Shown one piece after another: positions 10,957 through 21,549 of a stretch of 64,000 nucleotides of DNA. Below the pieces are notes generated by a model. The model was not told where the DNA came from, made no database searches, and saw only the letters and a program-made list of their open reading frames with translations. A program made the translations under genes and the position numbers. Each line of letters opens with the position of its first letter. Position 1 is the first letter of the stretch. Source of the DNA: Klebsiella aerogenes (GTDB lineage: Bacteria > Pseudomonadota > Gammaproteobacteria > Enterobacterales > Enterobacteriaceae); NCBI GenBank assembly GCA_029027985.1, contig CP119076.1, positions 2,046,001 through 2,110,000 on the forward strand, written 5' to 3'.

Positions 10957-13344
10957 ATGAAATTCAGTGAACTGTGGTTACGCGAATGGGTTAACCCGGC
11001 GATCGACAGCGAAGCGCTGTCCGATCAGATTACGATGGCAGGCCTGGAAGTTGACGGCGTTGAGCCGGTTGCCGGCAGCTTCAACGGCGTGGTCGTTGGC
11101 GAAGTGGTCGAGTGCGGTCAGCATCCTAACGCCGATAAACTGCGCGTCACGAAAGTTAACGTTGGCGGTGAACGTCTGCTGGACATCGTTTGCGGAGCGC
11201 CGAACTGCCGCCAGGGCCTGAAAGTGGCGGTCGCCACCATCGGCGCGGTACTGCCGGGCGATTTTAAAATTAAAGCGGCTAAGCTGCGCGGTGAACCGTC
11301 AGAGGGGATGCTGTGCTCCTTCTCCGAGCTGGGTATTTCCGACGACCATAGCGGTATTATCGAACTGCCGGCCGATGCGCCGATCGGCACCGATATCCGT
11401 GAATATCTGAAACTTGACGACAACACTATTGAAATCAGCGTGACGCCGAACCGCGCCGATTGCCTGGGGATCATTGGCGTCGCCCGCGATGTCGCCGTGC
11501 TGAACAAAGCGCCGCTGAACGCGCCGGAAATCACGCCGGTCGCCGCGACCATTGATGATGTGCTGCCGATTCAGGTTGATGCGCCGCAGGCGTGCCCGCG
11601 CTATCTGGGCCGCGTCGTGAAAGGCATCAACGTGAAAGCGCCGACCCCGCTGTGGATGAAAGAGAAGCTGCGTCGTTGCGGCATCCGCTCTATCGACGCG
11701 GTTGTTGACGTAACTAACTATGTGCTGCTTGAACTGGGCCAGCCGATGCACGCCTTCGACCGTGACCGTATTGAAGGCGGTATCGTGGTGCGTATGGCGC
11801 AAGAGGGCGAAACGCTGGTACTGCTGGACGGCTCTGAAGCTAAGCTCGATACCGATACCCTGGTTATTGCTGACCACAACAAAGCGCTGGCGATGGGCGG
11901 TATCTTTGGCGGCGAACATTCCGGCGTTAACGATGAGACACAGAACGTGCTGCTGGAATGTGCGTTCTTCAGCCCGCTGTCCATTACCGGCCGCGCGCGT
12001 CGTCACGGTCTGCACACCGATGCTTCTCACCGCTACGAACGCGGCGTCGATCCGGCGTTGCAATATATCGCGCTGGAGCGCGCGACTCGCCTGTTGATCG
12101 ATCTCTGCGGCGGTGAAGCTGGCCCGGTGATCGACGTGACCAACGAAGAGATGCTGCCAAAACGCGCCACCATTACGCTGCGCCGCAGCAAGCTGGATCG
12201 CCTGATTGGCCATCATATCGATGACGCACAGGTGAGCGACATTCTGCAGCGCCTGGGTTGCGACGTGGTCGTCGGCCAGGATGAGTGGCAGGCGATTGCG
12301 CCGAGCTGGCGTTTCGACATGGAGATCGAAGAAGATCTGGTTGAAGAAGTGGCCCGCGTGTACGGCTACAACAACATTCCTGATGAGCCGGTACAGGCTG
12401 GCCTGATCATGGGGAGCCATCGTGAAGCAGACCTGTCGCTGAAGCGCGTGAAAACGCTGCTCAACGACAAAGGCTATCAGGAAGTCATTACCTATAGCTT
12501 CGTTGACCCGAAAGTACAGCAATTGATTCATGCGGGTGAAGAGGCGCTGATTCTGCCAAGCCCGATCTCCAGTGAAATGTCCGCCATGCGTCTGTCGCTG
12601 TGGACTGGCCTGCTGGGCACTGTGGTCTACAACCAGAACCGTCAGCAGAGCCGCGTGCGTATCTTTGAGAGCGGTCTGCGCTTTGTTCCGGATACTCAGG
12701 CGCCGCTGGGCATCCGTCAGGATGTGATGCTGGCTGGGGTTATCAGCGGCAACCGTTACGAAGAGCACTGGAACCTGGCAAAAGAAACCGTCGATTTCTA
12801 TGATTTAAAAGGCGATCTGGAATCCGTTCTTGATTTGACCGGTAAATTGTCCGATATCGAGTTCCGCGCAGAAGCGATTACCGCGCTGCATCCGGGACAG
12901 TCCGCGGCGATTTATCTGAAAGGTGAACGTATTGGTTTCATTGGGGTTGTTCACCCGGAGCTGGAACGTAAACTGGATCTCAACGGCCGTACTCTGGCGT
13001 TTGAAATCGAGTGGAACAAGCTTGCAGACCGCGTGGTGCCTCAGGCGCGTGAAATTTCTCGCTTCCCGGCGAACCGTCGTGACATCGCGGTGCTGGTCGC
13101 GGAAAACGTGCCTGCAGCCGATGTTTTGGCCGAATGTAAGAAAGTTGGCGTAAATCAGATAGTTGGCGTAAACTTATTTGACGTGTACCGTGGTAAGGGT
13201 GTGGCGGAAGGCTTTAAGAGCCTTGCGATTAGCCTGATCCTTCAGGATACCAGCCGTACACTCGAAGAAGAGGAGATTGCCGCTACCGTTGCCAAATGTG
13301 TAGAGGCATTAAGAGAGCGATTCCAGGCATCATTGAGGGATTGA
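10957..13344 (+). CDS. pheT: Phenylalanyl-tRNA synthetase beta subunit
   Basis: Partner of PheS that binds tRNA and edits mischarged Tyr. 795 residues, the E. coli length: B1/EMAP-like tRNA-binding region (about 40-150, [15 protein letters not shown]), B3/B4 editing domain (about 210-390), B5 domain (about 400-475), and a ferredoxin-like anticodon domain at the C-terminus ([14 protein letters not shown] onward). Four bases separate it from ihfA, as in E. coli. Confidence 0.98.
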   Translation: MKFSELWLREWVNPAIDSEALSDQITMAGLEVDGVEPVAGSFNGVVVGEVVECGQHPNADKLRVTKVNVGGERLLDIVCGAPNCRQGLKVAVATIGAVLPGDFKIKAAKLRGEPSEGMLCSFSELGISDDHSGIIELPADAPIGTDIREYLKLDDNTIEISVTPNRADCLGIIGVARDVAVLNKAPLNAPEITPVAATIDDVLPIQVDAPQACPRYLGRVVKGINVKAPTPLWMKEKLRRCGIRSIDAVVDVTNYVLLELGQPMHAFDRDRIEGGIVVRMAQEGETLVLLDGSEAKLDTDTLVIADHNKALAMGGIFGGEHSGVNDETQNVLLECAFFSPLSITGRARRHGLHTDASHRYERGVDPALQYIALERATRLLIDLCGGEAGPVIDVTNEEMLPKRATITLRRSKLDRLIGHHIDDAQVSDILQRLGCDVVVGQDEWQAIAPSWRFDMEIEEDLVEEVARVYGYNNIPDEPVQAGLIMGSHREADLSLKRVKTLLNDKGYQEVITYSFVDPKVQQLIHAGEEALILPSPISSEMSAMRLSLWTGLLGTVVYNQNRQQSRVRIFESGLRFVPDTQAPLGIRQDVMLAGVISGNRYEEHWNLAKETVDFYDLKGDLESVLDLTGKLSDIEFRAEAITALHPGQSAAIYLKGERIGFIGVVHPELERKLDLNGRTLAFEIEWNKLADRVVPQAREISRFPANRRDIAVLVAENVPAADVLAECKKVGVNQIVGVNLFDVYRGKGVAEGFKSLAISLILQDTSRTLEEEEIAATVAKCVEALRERFQASLRD

Positions 13345-13348
13345 ACCT

Positions 13349-13648
13349 ATGGCGCTTACAAAAGCTGAAATGTCAGAATATCTGTTTGATAAGCTTGGGC
13401 TTAGCAAGCGGGATGCCAAAGAACTGGTAGAGTTGTTTTTCGAAGAGATCCGTCGTGCTCTGGAAAACGGAGAACAGGTAAAACTCTCCGGGTTCGGCAA
13501 CTTCGATTTGCGTGATAAAAACCAACGCCCGGGACGTAACCCGAAAACGGGAGAAGATATTCCCATTACAGCCCGGCGTGTGGTGACCTTCAGACCCGGA
13601 CAGAAGTTAAAAAGCCGTGTCGAAAACGCTTCACCCAGAGAGAAATAA
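13349..13648 (+). CDS. ihfA: Integration host factor alpha subunit
   Basis: DNA-bending nucleoid protein, dimer with IhfB; needed by many site-specific recombinases, relevant here because an integrase-bearing element sits in the window. 99 residues with the DNABII signature [20 protein letters not shown] and the intercalating proline in RPGRNP. Tightly follows pheT. Confidence 0.98.
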   Translation: MALTKAEMSEYLFDKLGLSKRDAKELVELFFEEIRRALENGEQVKLSGFGNFDLRDKNQRPGRNPKTGEDIPITARRVVTFRPGQKLKSRVENASPREK

Positions 13649-13664
13649 TCTGGACTGACTAATT

Positions 13665-13690
13665 AAAAAGGCCGCTATGCGGCCTTTTTC
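13665..13690. terminator. Bidirectional terminator between ihfA and ridA
   Basis: AAAAAGGCCGC-TAT-GCGGCCTTTTT, symmetrical, with T runs for both the rightward ihfA operon and the leftward ridA operon. Confidence 0.9.
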
Positions 13691-13704
13691 TTATCGGTGT
13701 TCTC

Positions 13705-14058
13705 TTACGCTTTTACGGCGGTGACCATGATCTCCACCAGAATATCCGGTCGCGCCATCTCAGCCTGAACGGCGGCGCGCGCCGGGCTATGGCCTTCCGG
13801 CATCCACGCGACCCAGACGTCATTAAACGCGGCGAAATCGCGTGGAATATTCTTCAGCCAGATTTGCGCTGACAGAATGTGCTGCTTATCGCTACCGGCG
13901 GCAGCCAGCAGGGCGTCGATTTTCTCCAGTACTTCACGGGTTTGCTGCGCAATGTCATCATCGCTGCTTTTCGGCGTTTGTCCGGAGAGGAACAGCAAAT
14001 TGCCGTACTCGACGCTGGCGGAAAGACGAGGTTGCGGGTTATTACGAATAATTGTCAT
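13705..14058 (-). CDS. RidA/YjgF/Rid-family imine deaminase
   Basis: Rid proteins hydrolyse reactive 2-iminoacids made by amino-acid oxidases or dehydratases. 117 residues starting MTIIRNNPQPRLSASVEYGN, with FLSGQTP and the closing IEVMVTAVKA-like strand (LVEIMVTAVKA). The start at this ATG overlaps the TGA of the upstream DadA-like gene (ATGA), which argues for translational coupling and against two longer in-frame starts. Its job is probably to clear the imine released by the neighbouring oxidase (inference). Confidence 0.88.
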   Translation of the reverse strand: MTIIRNNPQPRLSASVEYGNLLFLSGQTPKSSDDDIAQQTREVLEKIDALLAAAGSDKQHILSAQIWLKNIPRDFAAFNDVWVAWMPEGHSPARAAVQAEMARPDILVEIMVTAVKA

Positions 14059-15308
14059 GCGGATTGTTTCCATGTCAGACCATCTAAAGAAATTGCCGGC
14101 GCTTCGCCATCGAGCAAGGCTCCCAGCACTACTGCGCTGCCGGCCGCGAGAGTAAATCCAAGGCTGCCCTGACCGAGGTTCATCCACAGGTTCTGGTAAC
14201 CGGCGCGTCCCAGCATCGGCGGCCCGGCAGGTGTCGATGGCCGCATGCCGGTCCAGGCTTCAGCCTCATCCAGCCCTTTAAGTTCGGGAAAGCTGCTGGC
14301 GACGATTTTTTTTAACGCCTGTACGCGGCTGGCGCGTAGTTCATTGCCGTCATAACCAATATCCACCATCGCCGCGATACGTAGCTGTTCGCCAAGGCGG
14401 GCATAAACGATTTTATGCCCATAGTCGGTCACGCTGATATCTGGCGCGATACCGGCCTGTTCTGGGTAGGGCAGCGTCAGACTGTATCCCTTCAGCGCGC
14501 ACAGCGGTACGCGCACTCCCAGATGCCCCAGCAGCGGGCCGCTGCCGTTACCCGCGGCGACGACATAGTCATCACCGATTATCGTACCGCGGCTGGTTTC
14601 CAGCGAACTGATACGCCCGTCGCGTTTATTCAGATGCTGTACTTCGCAGTGAGTGAGCAAACTGAAGTTACTGCTGGCGTTGAGTTTGTCGAGCAGCGCG
14701 AGGCAGAACTGATGGCAGTCAGCCGTTTCATCTCCCGGTGAATAGATCCCGCCCTGAAGCGAATGACTGATGTGTTTTAGCGCCGGTTCCAGCTGCAGAC
14801 AGGCTTCAGCATTAAGCGCATGCTGGTACTGCGGGTTAATCCCTTTGGCCGCCTTATTAAAATCATATTCCCGGCGATGGACAATTAATTTACCGGAACG
14901 CCGCCAGTGGAAATCGGCGAGATTATCGTCATCCCGCCACGACTGCATCACCTGACGACTGAGTAGCGACAGGCGTAAGATATGGTCGCCGTTGATTTTA
15001 TTGCTCTGACTATTGCAGGCGCGTAGGAATTGCAACAACCAGCGCCACTGTTGGAAGGACATCTGCAGACGCATATTCAGCGGCGAGTCGGCTTTACCCA
15101 TCCATTTAATTCCCTGCAGGGGAACGCCACGGTCGGCAAGCGGTGCGACGTAGCGATAACTCAATTGCCCGCCGTTGGCATAACTGGTGGCGCTGGCCGG
15201 CTCGGCGTTGCGCTCCAGTAATTGCACCTGATGTCCGCTCTTAATTAATACCCAGGCGGTGGCCAGCCCAACCACGCCGCCGCCGATGATCACAATGCGT
15301 TTTTTCAT
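14055..15308 (-). CDS. DadA-like FAD amino-acid dehydrogenase
   Basis: 417 residues. An N-terminal Rossmann FAD motif (IGGGVVGLATAWVLIKSGH, then E at LLERN) is followed by the DadA-type signature SYANGGQLSYRYVAPLA and a C-terminal GxRPSTPAGPPMLG motif, placing it in the DAO family close to D-amino-acid dehydrogenase (432 aa in E. coli). It would oxidise a D- or N-substituted amino acid to an iminoacid, passing electrons to the respiratory chain. The exact substrate is unknown. Coupled to RidA downstream; LysR regulator upstream on the same strand. Confidence 0.85.
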   Translation of the reverse strand: MKKRIVIIGGGVVGLATAWVLIKSGHQVQLLERNAEPASATSYANGGQLSYRYVAPLADRGVPLQGIKWMGKADSPLNMRLQMSFQQWRWLLQFLRACNSQSNKINGDHILRLSLLSRQVMQSWRDDDNLADFHWRRSGKLIVHRREYDFNKAAKGINPQYQHALNAEACLQLEPALKHISHSLQGGIYSPGDETADCHQFCLALLDKLNASSNFSLLTHCEVQHLNKRDGRISSLETSRGTIIGDDYVVAAGNGSGPLLGHLGVRVPLCALKGYSLTLPYPEQAGIAPDISVTDYGHKIVYARLGEQLRIAAMVDIGYDGNELRASRVQALKKIVASSFPELKGLDEAEAWTGMRPSTPAGPPMLGRAGYQNLWMNLGQGSLGFTLAAGSAVVLGALLDGEAPAISLDGLTWKQSA

Positions 15309-15358
15309 AACCTGATATGTCCACCGCTGATAAATGCATGGCGGTTATGTCAAAGCAT

Positions 15359-16273
15359 TTACCCCAATGGCGCAATTGACTTTTTATGTTCAGGGTATAA
15401 CTGCAGGTTAATCTCCTTGAGCTGTTGGCGTAGCTGTTTACACAGGAAATCGACGAATTTTTGCGTGATCGGACTCAGTGAAACATCGGCCCGACGCAGC
15501 AGGCAGAGATTGATTTTCATCGGCGGCGTAATGGGGTGGATCATCTCCGGCGACAGGTTATGCCGCGCCGAGAAAATATCGGTAATGCTACAGCCGATGC
15601 CGCGCTTCACGAATTCGGTAGCCATGTAGTAGGTCTGTACGTTAAGCCGGGTTGTGGAAAAATCGCGGCGGGTGGCGATGGCGGCGGAGAGCGAGTGCGG
15701 CCCCGGCGAGATCCAACGCTGCTGATCGATTTGGCTGATGTCCACCGCACCTTGCCGGTAGTCGCGGTCGATGTACACCAGCGGCACCTCGGCAATCAGC
15801 GTGGTGATGATTTCTCCCTGCTGCACCGGTTGCAGGGTCAACGCTAAATCGATCTCACGTAAATCCAGTTTCTTGACCAGCGTCTCAGTATGTTCGGTGG
15901 TTAAGGTCATCACCAGGTTGCTGTTTTGCTGGTAAAAATCGGTCACCAGTTCAGGCACCAGGCTCAACCCCAGACTCGGCAGGCAACCTAAGGCGATTTT
16001 GGCGCGCGGATCGCGCGCCAGGTTATCGGCCAGCAGACGCAGGTTATCGAGGTCCTGATAAATACTCTGCGCTTTTTCAAAAAGTGTGAGCGCTTCGCTG
16101 CTCGGCAGTAGTTTGCCGCGCACCCGCTGAAAGAGTTTAAAACCGAGTTTAAGCTCGGCATTTTTTAACGCTTTACTGGCGGCTGGCTGGGAGATATTCA
16201 GCGATTCCGCCGCACGTGAGAGAGAGCCGCAAGTCATCACGGCGTAGAAGATTTCCAGGTGGCGCAGTTTCAT
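15359..16273 (-). CDS. LysR-family transcription regulator
   Basis: 304 residues, N-terminal helix-turn-helix with MKLRHLEIFYAVMTCGSLSR and LNISQPAASKALKNAE, then an effector domain. It lies 50 bases upstream of the DadA-like gene on the same strand and is divergent from the permease, across a 277-base spacer that should hold the operators. It probably controls the oxidase, RidA and permease genes in response to their substrate (inference from arrangement). No known family member can be named with confidence. Confidence 0.88.
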   Translation of the reverse strand: MKLRHLEIFYAVMTCGSLSRAAESLNISQPAASKALKNAELKLGFKLFQRVRGKLLPSSEALTLFEKAQSIYQDLDNLRLLADNLARDPRAKIALGCLPSLGLSLVPELVTDFYQQNSNLVMTLTTEHTETLVKKLDLREIDLALTLQPVQQGEIITTLIAEVPLVYIDRDYRQGAVDISQIDQQRWISPGPHSLSAAIATRRDFSTTRLNVQTYYMATEFVKRGIGCSITDIFSARHNLSPEMIHPITPPMKINLCLLRRADVSLSPITQKFVDFLCKQLRQQLKEINLQLYPEHKKSIAPLG

Positions 16274-16550
16274 GAACAGTTAACTCAGGGTTATAGCTTG
16301 CTGATAAAAAGTCATTTTCTACTAACACTAAATTAACATAAATTTAATCGCCAATCAGCGCTCTGTTTACATATTGTGCTGCTGGCACCGTCTTTCGGCG
16401 GTTTTTTCGTTCTCAGAACCTTTCCCTTTGTACCCGAACAAACCCTCAGGCCACGAAGCCAATAATGATAAAGAGGGGGGATATTTTCTGAGCCGGCCCG
16501 AATACGCCAACCTGCAATTGCGGTCGGTTTTATTGGCTTTAAGGAGTTAT

Positions 16551-17984
16551 ATGAGTGACTCAACGCTCGCTGGCAATACGCTCGCCAGACGAAATATCAC
16601 GAGAAAAAACGTTATTATTGGCCTGTTGTTGGTGCTGTTTGTGTTGACCGCGTTGTGGTGCCATGGCCGCCCGAGCAGCGAACTCGGCTTGCTCGGCTTT
16701 ACGCCACTAGTGGCGTTAGCGGTACTGTCGCTGGTTGGCGTCGATATCGTCCTGGCGGTGATTTCATCGATTATTATCGCCATGATTATGACCTCGACCG
16801 GGCTGCCGGAAATGGGCACGATGCTGGCGAAATCCACCGGTTCATTTATCGCCACCGTCGGGCTGATTATTATGCTCGGCGCCGGGGTGGGCGAAGTCGC
16901 CACCCGAACGGGCGCGGCGGTTGAGCTGGTGAAATTTGTTGTTCACCGCATCGGCCTTTCCAGCCAGACGCGAGTGAAGTTCGGTATTGTAGTTTCATCG
17001 ATTTTAATCTGCGGTTCACTGGGAACGATGGCTGGCGGCAATGCGATTATTGTTGCGGTTATCATTCCTGTGGCGGCAGCGGTACGCTTAACGCCGCCGA
17101 CGGTCGCCGCGCTGATGATGACCGCCGGTTCTATCGGGTTGTTTACCGGACCGTTTACTCCCAGCACCGTCACTATTCTGAGCCTGGGCGGGCTGAGCTA
17201 CCCGGATTATCTGCTGTATGTCGGCCTGCCGATGAGCGCGGTAACGCTGCTGGCCGGTTGGGTGATGGCGGGGCGGATCCAGAAGATGACCGAAGGTAAA
17301 CTACGCTATGAGGTCGATCTCTCGGAGAAGCCAAAAGAAGATCTCAGCGCCGCGCAGCTGCGTCGTCGCAAATTAAGCGCGCTGGCTTTCGCCGCGACCA
17401 TCATCGCGATGGCGGTGATCGGCGTGGTGATTAAAGCCGGGTTCAGCTTCGCCATTATCGTAATGCTGCTGGTCGCCTTGATAACCGGGCTGGTGGGGGG
17501 GCTGCGTCCGACGCAAATCCTGCAGGCGCTCTACCACGGCTGCGGCCGTCTGGTGTGGATGTTTATCCTCTACTGGCTGTATAACCCAATCCTTGAGCTG
17601 ATGGATGGCCTGCACGCCTATCAGGGGCTGCTGGATTATACCCAGCCATTACTGGAAGGGATCTCCCCGGCCTGGCTGTGCTTTAGCATCTTCGCCTTCA
17701 ACATTATCGGCCATGTGCCGGGGGCGGCGGTGGCGCAAATGACCTTCACCCATAAGATCTTCGGCCCGATGCTGATGGCCGCCGGTGTACCGCCGCAGGG
17801 GACGACCGCGGTGCTGCTGGCTTCATCACAGGTCGATTGGTTTGGTCCATTCCCGTCCTCGGATATGTTCGGCCAGATGGGGCTGGCGCAGTCCACTCAT
17901 CTGAAATACATGCTCTATAACGGTTGGGCGATTGTGGCGGCGAATATTATCCTCTTCGCGCTGCTGTTCCAGGTACTGGTGTAA
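16551..17984 (+). CDS. Predicted amino-acid or ion permease, Na+/H+ antiporter-like
   Basis: 477 residues and about 12 hydrophobic segments, so an inner-membrane secondary transporter. The loop GSLGTMAGGNAIIVAVIIPVA and the segment TAGSIGLFTGPFTPSTVTI resemble the ion transporter superfamily members annotated as NhaC/Na+-H+ antiporter family. Placed divergently from the LysR gene of the DadA/RidA cluster, it may import the amino acid the oxidase degrades (inference). ATG with AAGGAG upstream was chosen; a longer in-frame start extends through the regulatory spacer and is unlikely. Confidence 0.75.
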   Translation: MSDSTLAGNTLARRNITRKNVIIGLLLVLFVLTALWCHGRPSSELGLLGFTPLVALAVLSLVGVDIVLAVISSIIIAMIMTSTGLPEMGTMLAKSTGSFIATVGLIIMLGAGVGEVATRTGAAVELVKFVVHRIGLSSQTRVKFGIVVSSILICGSLGTMAGGNAIIVAVIIPVAAAVRLTPPTVAALMMTAGSIGLFTGPFTPSTVTILSLGGLSYPDYLLYVGLPMSAVTLLAGWVMAGRIQKMTEGKLRYEVDLSEKPKEDLSAAQLRRRKLSALAFAATIIAMAVIGVVIKAGFSFAIIVMLLVALITGLVGGLRPTQILQALYHGCGRLVWMFILYWLYNPILELMDGLHAYQGLLDYTQPLLEGISPAWLCFSIFAFNIIGHVPGAAVAQMTFTHKIFGPMLMAAGVPPQGTTAVLLASSQVDWFGPFPSSDMFGQMGLAQSTHLKYMLYNGWAIVAANIILFALLFQVLV

Positions 17985-18112
17985 ATTCCGCTCTCACGCT
18001 GGCGTCGGTTGCATTACCGCCGCCAGCGCCGTTCATCGCACTGACTTTTTCCTTTTCTCCCCGCCATCGCCACCGTAAAATCAATCACCTCGCTCACTGA
18101 CCTCCGGGACTT

Positions 18113-19099
18113 ATGCAGACCTTCGCCGATATTCAACAGCGCCATAACCGTCGTTGGCTGACCGCCTTAACGCTGATTCTGCTCGTCACGTTCTCCGTTA
18201 GTCTGTGCGCTGGCGACCAATGGATAGGGCCGCAGGCGTGGTTTAGCGCTAAAGGCGAGCTGTTTATCTGGCAAATCCGCCTGCCGCGAACGCTGGCGGT
18301 GCTGTTAGTCGGGGCGGCGCTGGCGCTTTCCGGGGCGATTATGCAGGCGCTGTTTGAAAATCCGCTGGCGGAACCCGGGCTATTGGGCGTTTCTAACGGC
18401 GCGGGCGTCGGGCTGATTGCCGCCGTGCTATTAGGCCACGGATTGTTACCCATGTGGGCGCTGGGGCTGTGCGCGATCGCCGGCGCGCTGTTGATTACTT
18501 TTATTTTACTGCGTTTCGCCCGGCGGCATCTTTCCACCAGCCGACTGCTGCTGGCGGGCGTCGCCCTTGGCATTATCTGTAGCGCCCTGATGACCTGGGC
18601 GGTCTACTTCTCGACCTCATTCGATTTACGTCAGCTGATGTACTGGATGATGGGCGGTTTTGGCGGCGTTGACTGGCAGCAGCTGTGGCTGATGTTGGCA
18701 TTATTGCCGGTGCTGTTATGGACATGCTGGCAATCGCAGCCGCTGAATTTACTGGCGTTGGGCGAAGTTTCGGCGCGCCAGCTCGGCCTGCCGCTGTGGC
18801 TGTGGCGTAAGCTGCTGGTGGTGGCGACCGGTTGGTTGGTCGGCGTCAGCGTGGCGCTGGCGGGGGCGATTGGCTTTATTGGCCTGGTGATCCCGCATAT
18901 TTTGCGCCTGTGCGGTCTTAGCGATCATCGGGTACTGCTGCCTGCATGCCTGCTGGCCGGTGCCAGCGCGCTGCTCGGCGCGGATATCATCGCCCGGCTG
19001 GCGTTATCAGCGGCGGAACTACCGATCGGCGTGGTGACGGCAACGCTGGGGGCGCCGGTGTTTATCTGGTTGCTGCTGCGTTCGGGACGGCGGGGATAG
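18113..19099 (+). CDS. btuC: Vitamin B12 ABC permease BtuC
   Basis: Inner-membrane permease of the BtuCDF vitamin B12 importer. 328 residues (326 in E. coli), about ten helices, with [23 protein letters not shown]-type FecCD signature and the BtuD-contacting [13 protein letters not shown] loop near residue 250. In E. coli it heads btuCED; here a convergent NlpA-type gene separates it from btuE and btuD. Confidence 0.96.
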   Translation: MQTFADIQQRHNRRWLTALTLILLVTFSVSLCAGDQWIGPQAWFSAKGELFIWQIRLPRTLAVLLVGAALALSGAIMQALFENPLAEPGLLGVSNGAGVGLIAAVLLGHGLLPMWALGLCAIAGALLITFILLRFARRHLSTSRLLLAGVALGIICSALMTWAVYFSTSFDLRQLMYWMMGGFGGVDWQQLWLMLALLPVLLWTCWQSQPLNLLALGEVSARQLGLPLWLWRKLLVVATGWLVGVSVALAGAIGFIGLVIPHILRLCGLSDHRVLLPACLLAGASALLGADIIARLALSAAELPIGVVTATLGAPVFIWLLLRSGRRG

Positions 19100-19135
19100 G
19101 GCGGCGCCGCCACAGTGGACGGCGCCGGGTCGCGA

Positions 19136-19936
19136 TTACCATCCTTTGATGGCATCGCCTTTATATACTTCCAGCGCTTTGTCGGCGACTTCCTTGGTCT
19201 GGAAGGCTTCTTTCAGCTCCTGGATTTTCTTGCTGTCTTTATTATCTTCGCGCGACACAATCGCATTCACGTAAGGCGAATCCGGCCCTTCCATAAACAG
19301 GCCATCGCGGGCGGCGGATAAGCCCACCTGTGCGGAGAAGTTGGTGTTAATGATCGCCAGCGTGACGTTCGGATCATCCAGCGTACGGGTCAGCTGCGGG
19401 GTATCGACTTCAACAATCTTCAGATGTTTTGGGTTGTCGATGATATCCAGGGTGGTTGGCAGATAGCCTACGCCATCTTTCAGTTTGATTAACCCCTGCG
19501 CCTGCAACAGCAGCAGGCTGCGGCCGAGCGTGGTGGTTTCGTTGGAGATAGAGACCGTCGCGCCGTCAGGCAGCTCGTTGATATTTTTGATTTTGCGCGA
19601 ATAGGCGGCAATTGGGAAGACAAAGGTTTTGCCAACGATAGCGAATTTATAACCGCGCTCTTTCGACTGCGCGTCGAGATATGGCAACGTCTGGAAGGCG
19701 TTGGCATCGACGTCTTTGTTGTTTAACGCTTCATTCGGCAGCACGTAGTCGTTGAAGGAAATGACCTCGACGTCGAGGTTGTATTTATCTTTTGCTACCT
19801 GTTCAACCACTTTCCAGATCGCTTCATCCGGCCCCGTATTGATCGCGACTTTAACCTTATTGTTATCGTCCGGAGAGCAGGCGGATAACAGCACCACAGA
19901 TGTGGCGATTAACACCGAGTTTAACAACTTCTTCAT
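19136..19936 (-). CDS. NlpA/MetQ-family substrate-binding lipoprotein
   Basis: 266 residues with signal peptide and lipobox LLSAC (Cys at about 20), followed by the NlpA/MetQ periplasmic-binding domain (FVFPIAAYSRKIK, NETTTLGRSLLLLQ, DSPYVNAIVSRED). MetQ proteins deliver methionine to the MetNI ABC transporter, and E. coli NlpA is a paralogue. No ATPase or permease gene of that system is next to it, so it is an orphan binding protein. It is inserted on the opposite strand between btuC and btuE. Confidence 0.88.
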   Translation of the reverse strand: MKKLLNSVLIATSVVLLSACSPDDNNKVKVAINTGPDEAIWKVVEQVAKDKYNLDVEVISFNDYVLPNEALNNKDVDANAFQTLPYLDAQSKERGYKFAIVGKTFVFPIAAYSRKIKNINELPDGATVSISNETTTLGRSLLLLQAQGLIKLKDGVGYLPTTLDIIDNPKHLKIVEVDTPQLTRTLDDPNVTLAIINTNFSAQVGLSAARDGLFMEGPDSPYVNAIVSREDNKDSKKIQELKEAFQTKEVADKALEVYKGDAIKGW

Positions 19937-20167
19937 CTATAAAAACTCTCTTAAATTAACAAGTAACAAGACACTATTACATTCATTTCACACTGTACAC
20001 TGATTTGTCCGTTGCTGATATTGAGAGGAATTCATGTTGCCGACGGTAAGCGTAGCGGTGTTACATCAGGCGACATTTGCGCACGAATCAAAGTAGAATC
20101 AAGCGAGTTGAATCCGCTACAGTAGATAGGGATCTCCTTAACCTGCTTAATTGACTGAGGGAAGGCT

Positions 20168-20719
20168 ATGCAACACGACATTCTTAATACCGAAGTGACG
20201 ACCATTGATGGCGAGAAAACAACGCTGTCGCCCTACGCTGGTCAGGTTCTGCTGATCGTCAATGTGGCCTCGAAGTGCGGCCTGACGCCGCAGTATGAGC
20301 AACTGGAAACGCTGCAGAAAGATTTCGCCCGGCAGGGATTCAATGTCCTTGGTTTCCCGTGCAACCAGTTTCTTGGCCAGGAGCCGGGCAGTGAAGAGGA
20401 GATTAAAACCTTCTGCAGCGTCACCTACGGCGTGACCTTCCCTATGTTCAGCAAAATTGATGTTAACGGCGAACATCGCGCGCCGCTGTATCAAAAACTG
20501 ATTGCCGCCGCCCCGAAGGCCGTCGCGCCGCAAGGCAGCGGTTTTTATGAGCGGATGGCCAGCAAAGGACGTGCGCCGCTGTATGTTGATGACATCCTGT
20601 GGAATTTTGAAAAATTCCTCGTCGGTCGCGATGGCCAGGTAATCCAACGTTTCTCGCCGGATATGACCCCGGACGATCCGCAGCTGCTGGCCGCGGTTAA
20701 AGGGGCATTAGCGCAATAA
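20168..20719 (+). CDS. btuE: Thioredoxin/glutathione peroxidase BtuE
   Basis: Glutathione-peroxidase-fold enzyme that reduces peroxides; not needed for B12 transport despite its name. 183 residues as in E. coli, with the catalytic Cys in [12 protein letters not shown], Gln in FPCNQF and Trp in the LWNFEKFLV segment. Its stop overlaps the btuD start by one base (TAATG), so the two are coupled. Start has AGGGAAGGCT upstream. Confidence 0.95.
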   Translation: MQHDILNTEVTTIDGEKTTLSPYAGQVLLIVNVASKCGLTPQYEQLETLQKDFARQGFNVLGFPCNQFLGQEPGSEEEIKTFCSVTYGVTFPMFSKIDVNGEHRAPLYQKLIAAAPKAVAPQGSGFYERMASKGRAPLYVDDILWNFEKFLVGRDGQVIQRFSPDMTPDDPQLLAAVKGALAQ

Positions 20720-21468
20720 TGCCGTTTTTGATGCAGCTACAGGATGTAGCGGAAGCGGGGCGGCTGTTGCCGTTTACCGCTGACGTTCGGCCCGGCGAGA
20801 TAGTTCATCTCGTGGGGCCGAACGGCGCGGGCAAAAGCACCTTGCTGGCGCGTATGGCCGGGCTGACCACTGGCCCCGGCCAGATTACGTTCAACGAGCG
20901 CGCGCTGGATGCGTGGCCTGCTGCGGAACTTGCCCGCCATCGCGCCTACCTTAATCAACAACAACTCCCGCCTTTTGCGATGCCGGTGTGGCACTATCTG
21001 TCGTTACATATGCAGGATAGCGCCCCGCAGGGGTTGCTCAACGACATCGCCGGGCAACTGGGGTTAAGCGATAAGCTGGGGCGCCAGGTCAATCAGATCT
21101 CTGGCGGTGAGTGGCAGCGAGTGCGTCTGGCGGCGGTGGTTCTGCAAATTCACCGTGGCGCCAACCCAACCGGGCAATTGCTGTTGCTGGATGAACCGAT
21201 GAACAGCCTTGACGTGGCGCAGCAGGCGGCGCTCGATAGCGTGCTGGCGTCGCTGTGCGCGCTGGGTGTCGCTATCGTGATGAGCAGCCACGATCTCAAC
21301 CATACTCTGCGTCATGCGCAGCGAGCGTGGTTGATCTGCCGCGGGCGGACGATTGCCTGCGGCAAAACGCATGAAGTGTTGAGTGAAGAGAATTTGACCG
21401 CCGCTTATGATATCGCCTTCCAGAGAGTGGAAGTGGCTGGTCATCTTATGCTCGTTGCGTCACAGTAG
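20719..21468 (+). CDS. btuD: Vitamin B12 ABC ATPase BtuD
   Basis: ATP-hydrolysing subunit driving the BtuC permease. 249 residues, Walker [11 protein letters not shown] (about 33-42), signature [12 protein letters not shown], Walker [13 protein letters not shown] and switch His in VMSSHDLNH. Coupled to btuE; nlpC follows. Confidence 0.96.
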   Translation: MPFLMQLQDVAEAGRLLPFTADVRPGEIVHLVGPNGAGKSTLLARMAGLTTGPGQITFNERALDAWPAAELARHRAYLNQQQLPPFAMPVWHYLSLHMQDSAPQGLLNDIAGQLGLSDKLGRQVNQISGGEWQRVRLAAVVLQIHRGANPTGQLLLLDEPMNSLDVAQQAALDSVLASLCALGVAIVMSSHDLNHTLRHAQRAWLICRGRTIACGKTHEVLSEENLTAAYDIAFQRVEVAGHLMLVASQ

Positions 21469-21549
21469 CGTGTAACGTTCTTGCCTGTGCGACGCTAAAC
21501 AAGCTAAATTATCGCAACAACAGGACAGGGAACAGAGGAATCGTCTGAG

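Noticed and set aside
11299-12768. 489-residue frame opposite pheT, and a similar one opposite ppsA (27204-28670)
   Set aside because: Shadow frames of highly conserved GC-rich genes; amino-acid make-up (His/Arg/Gln-rich) is typical of antisense artefacts.
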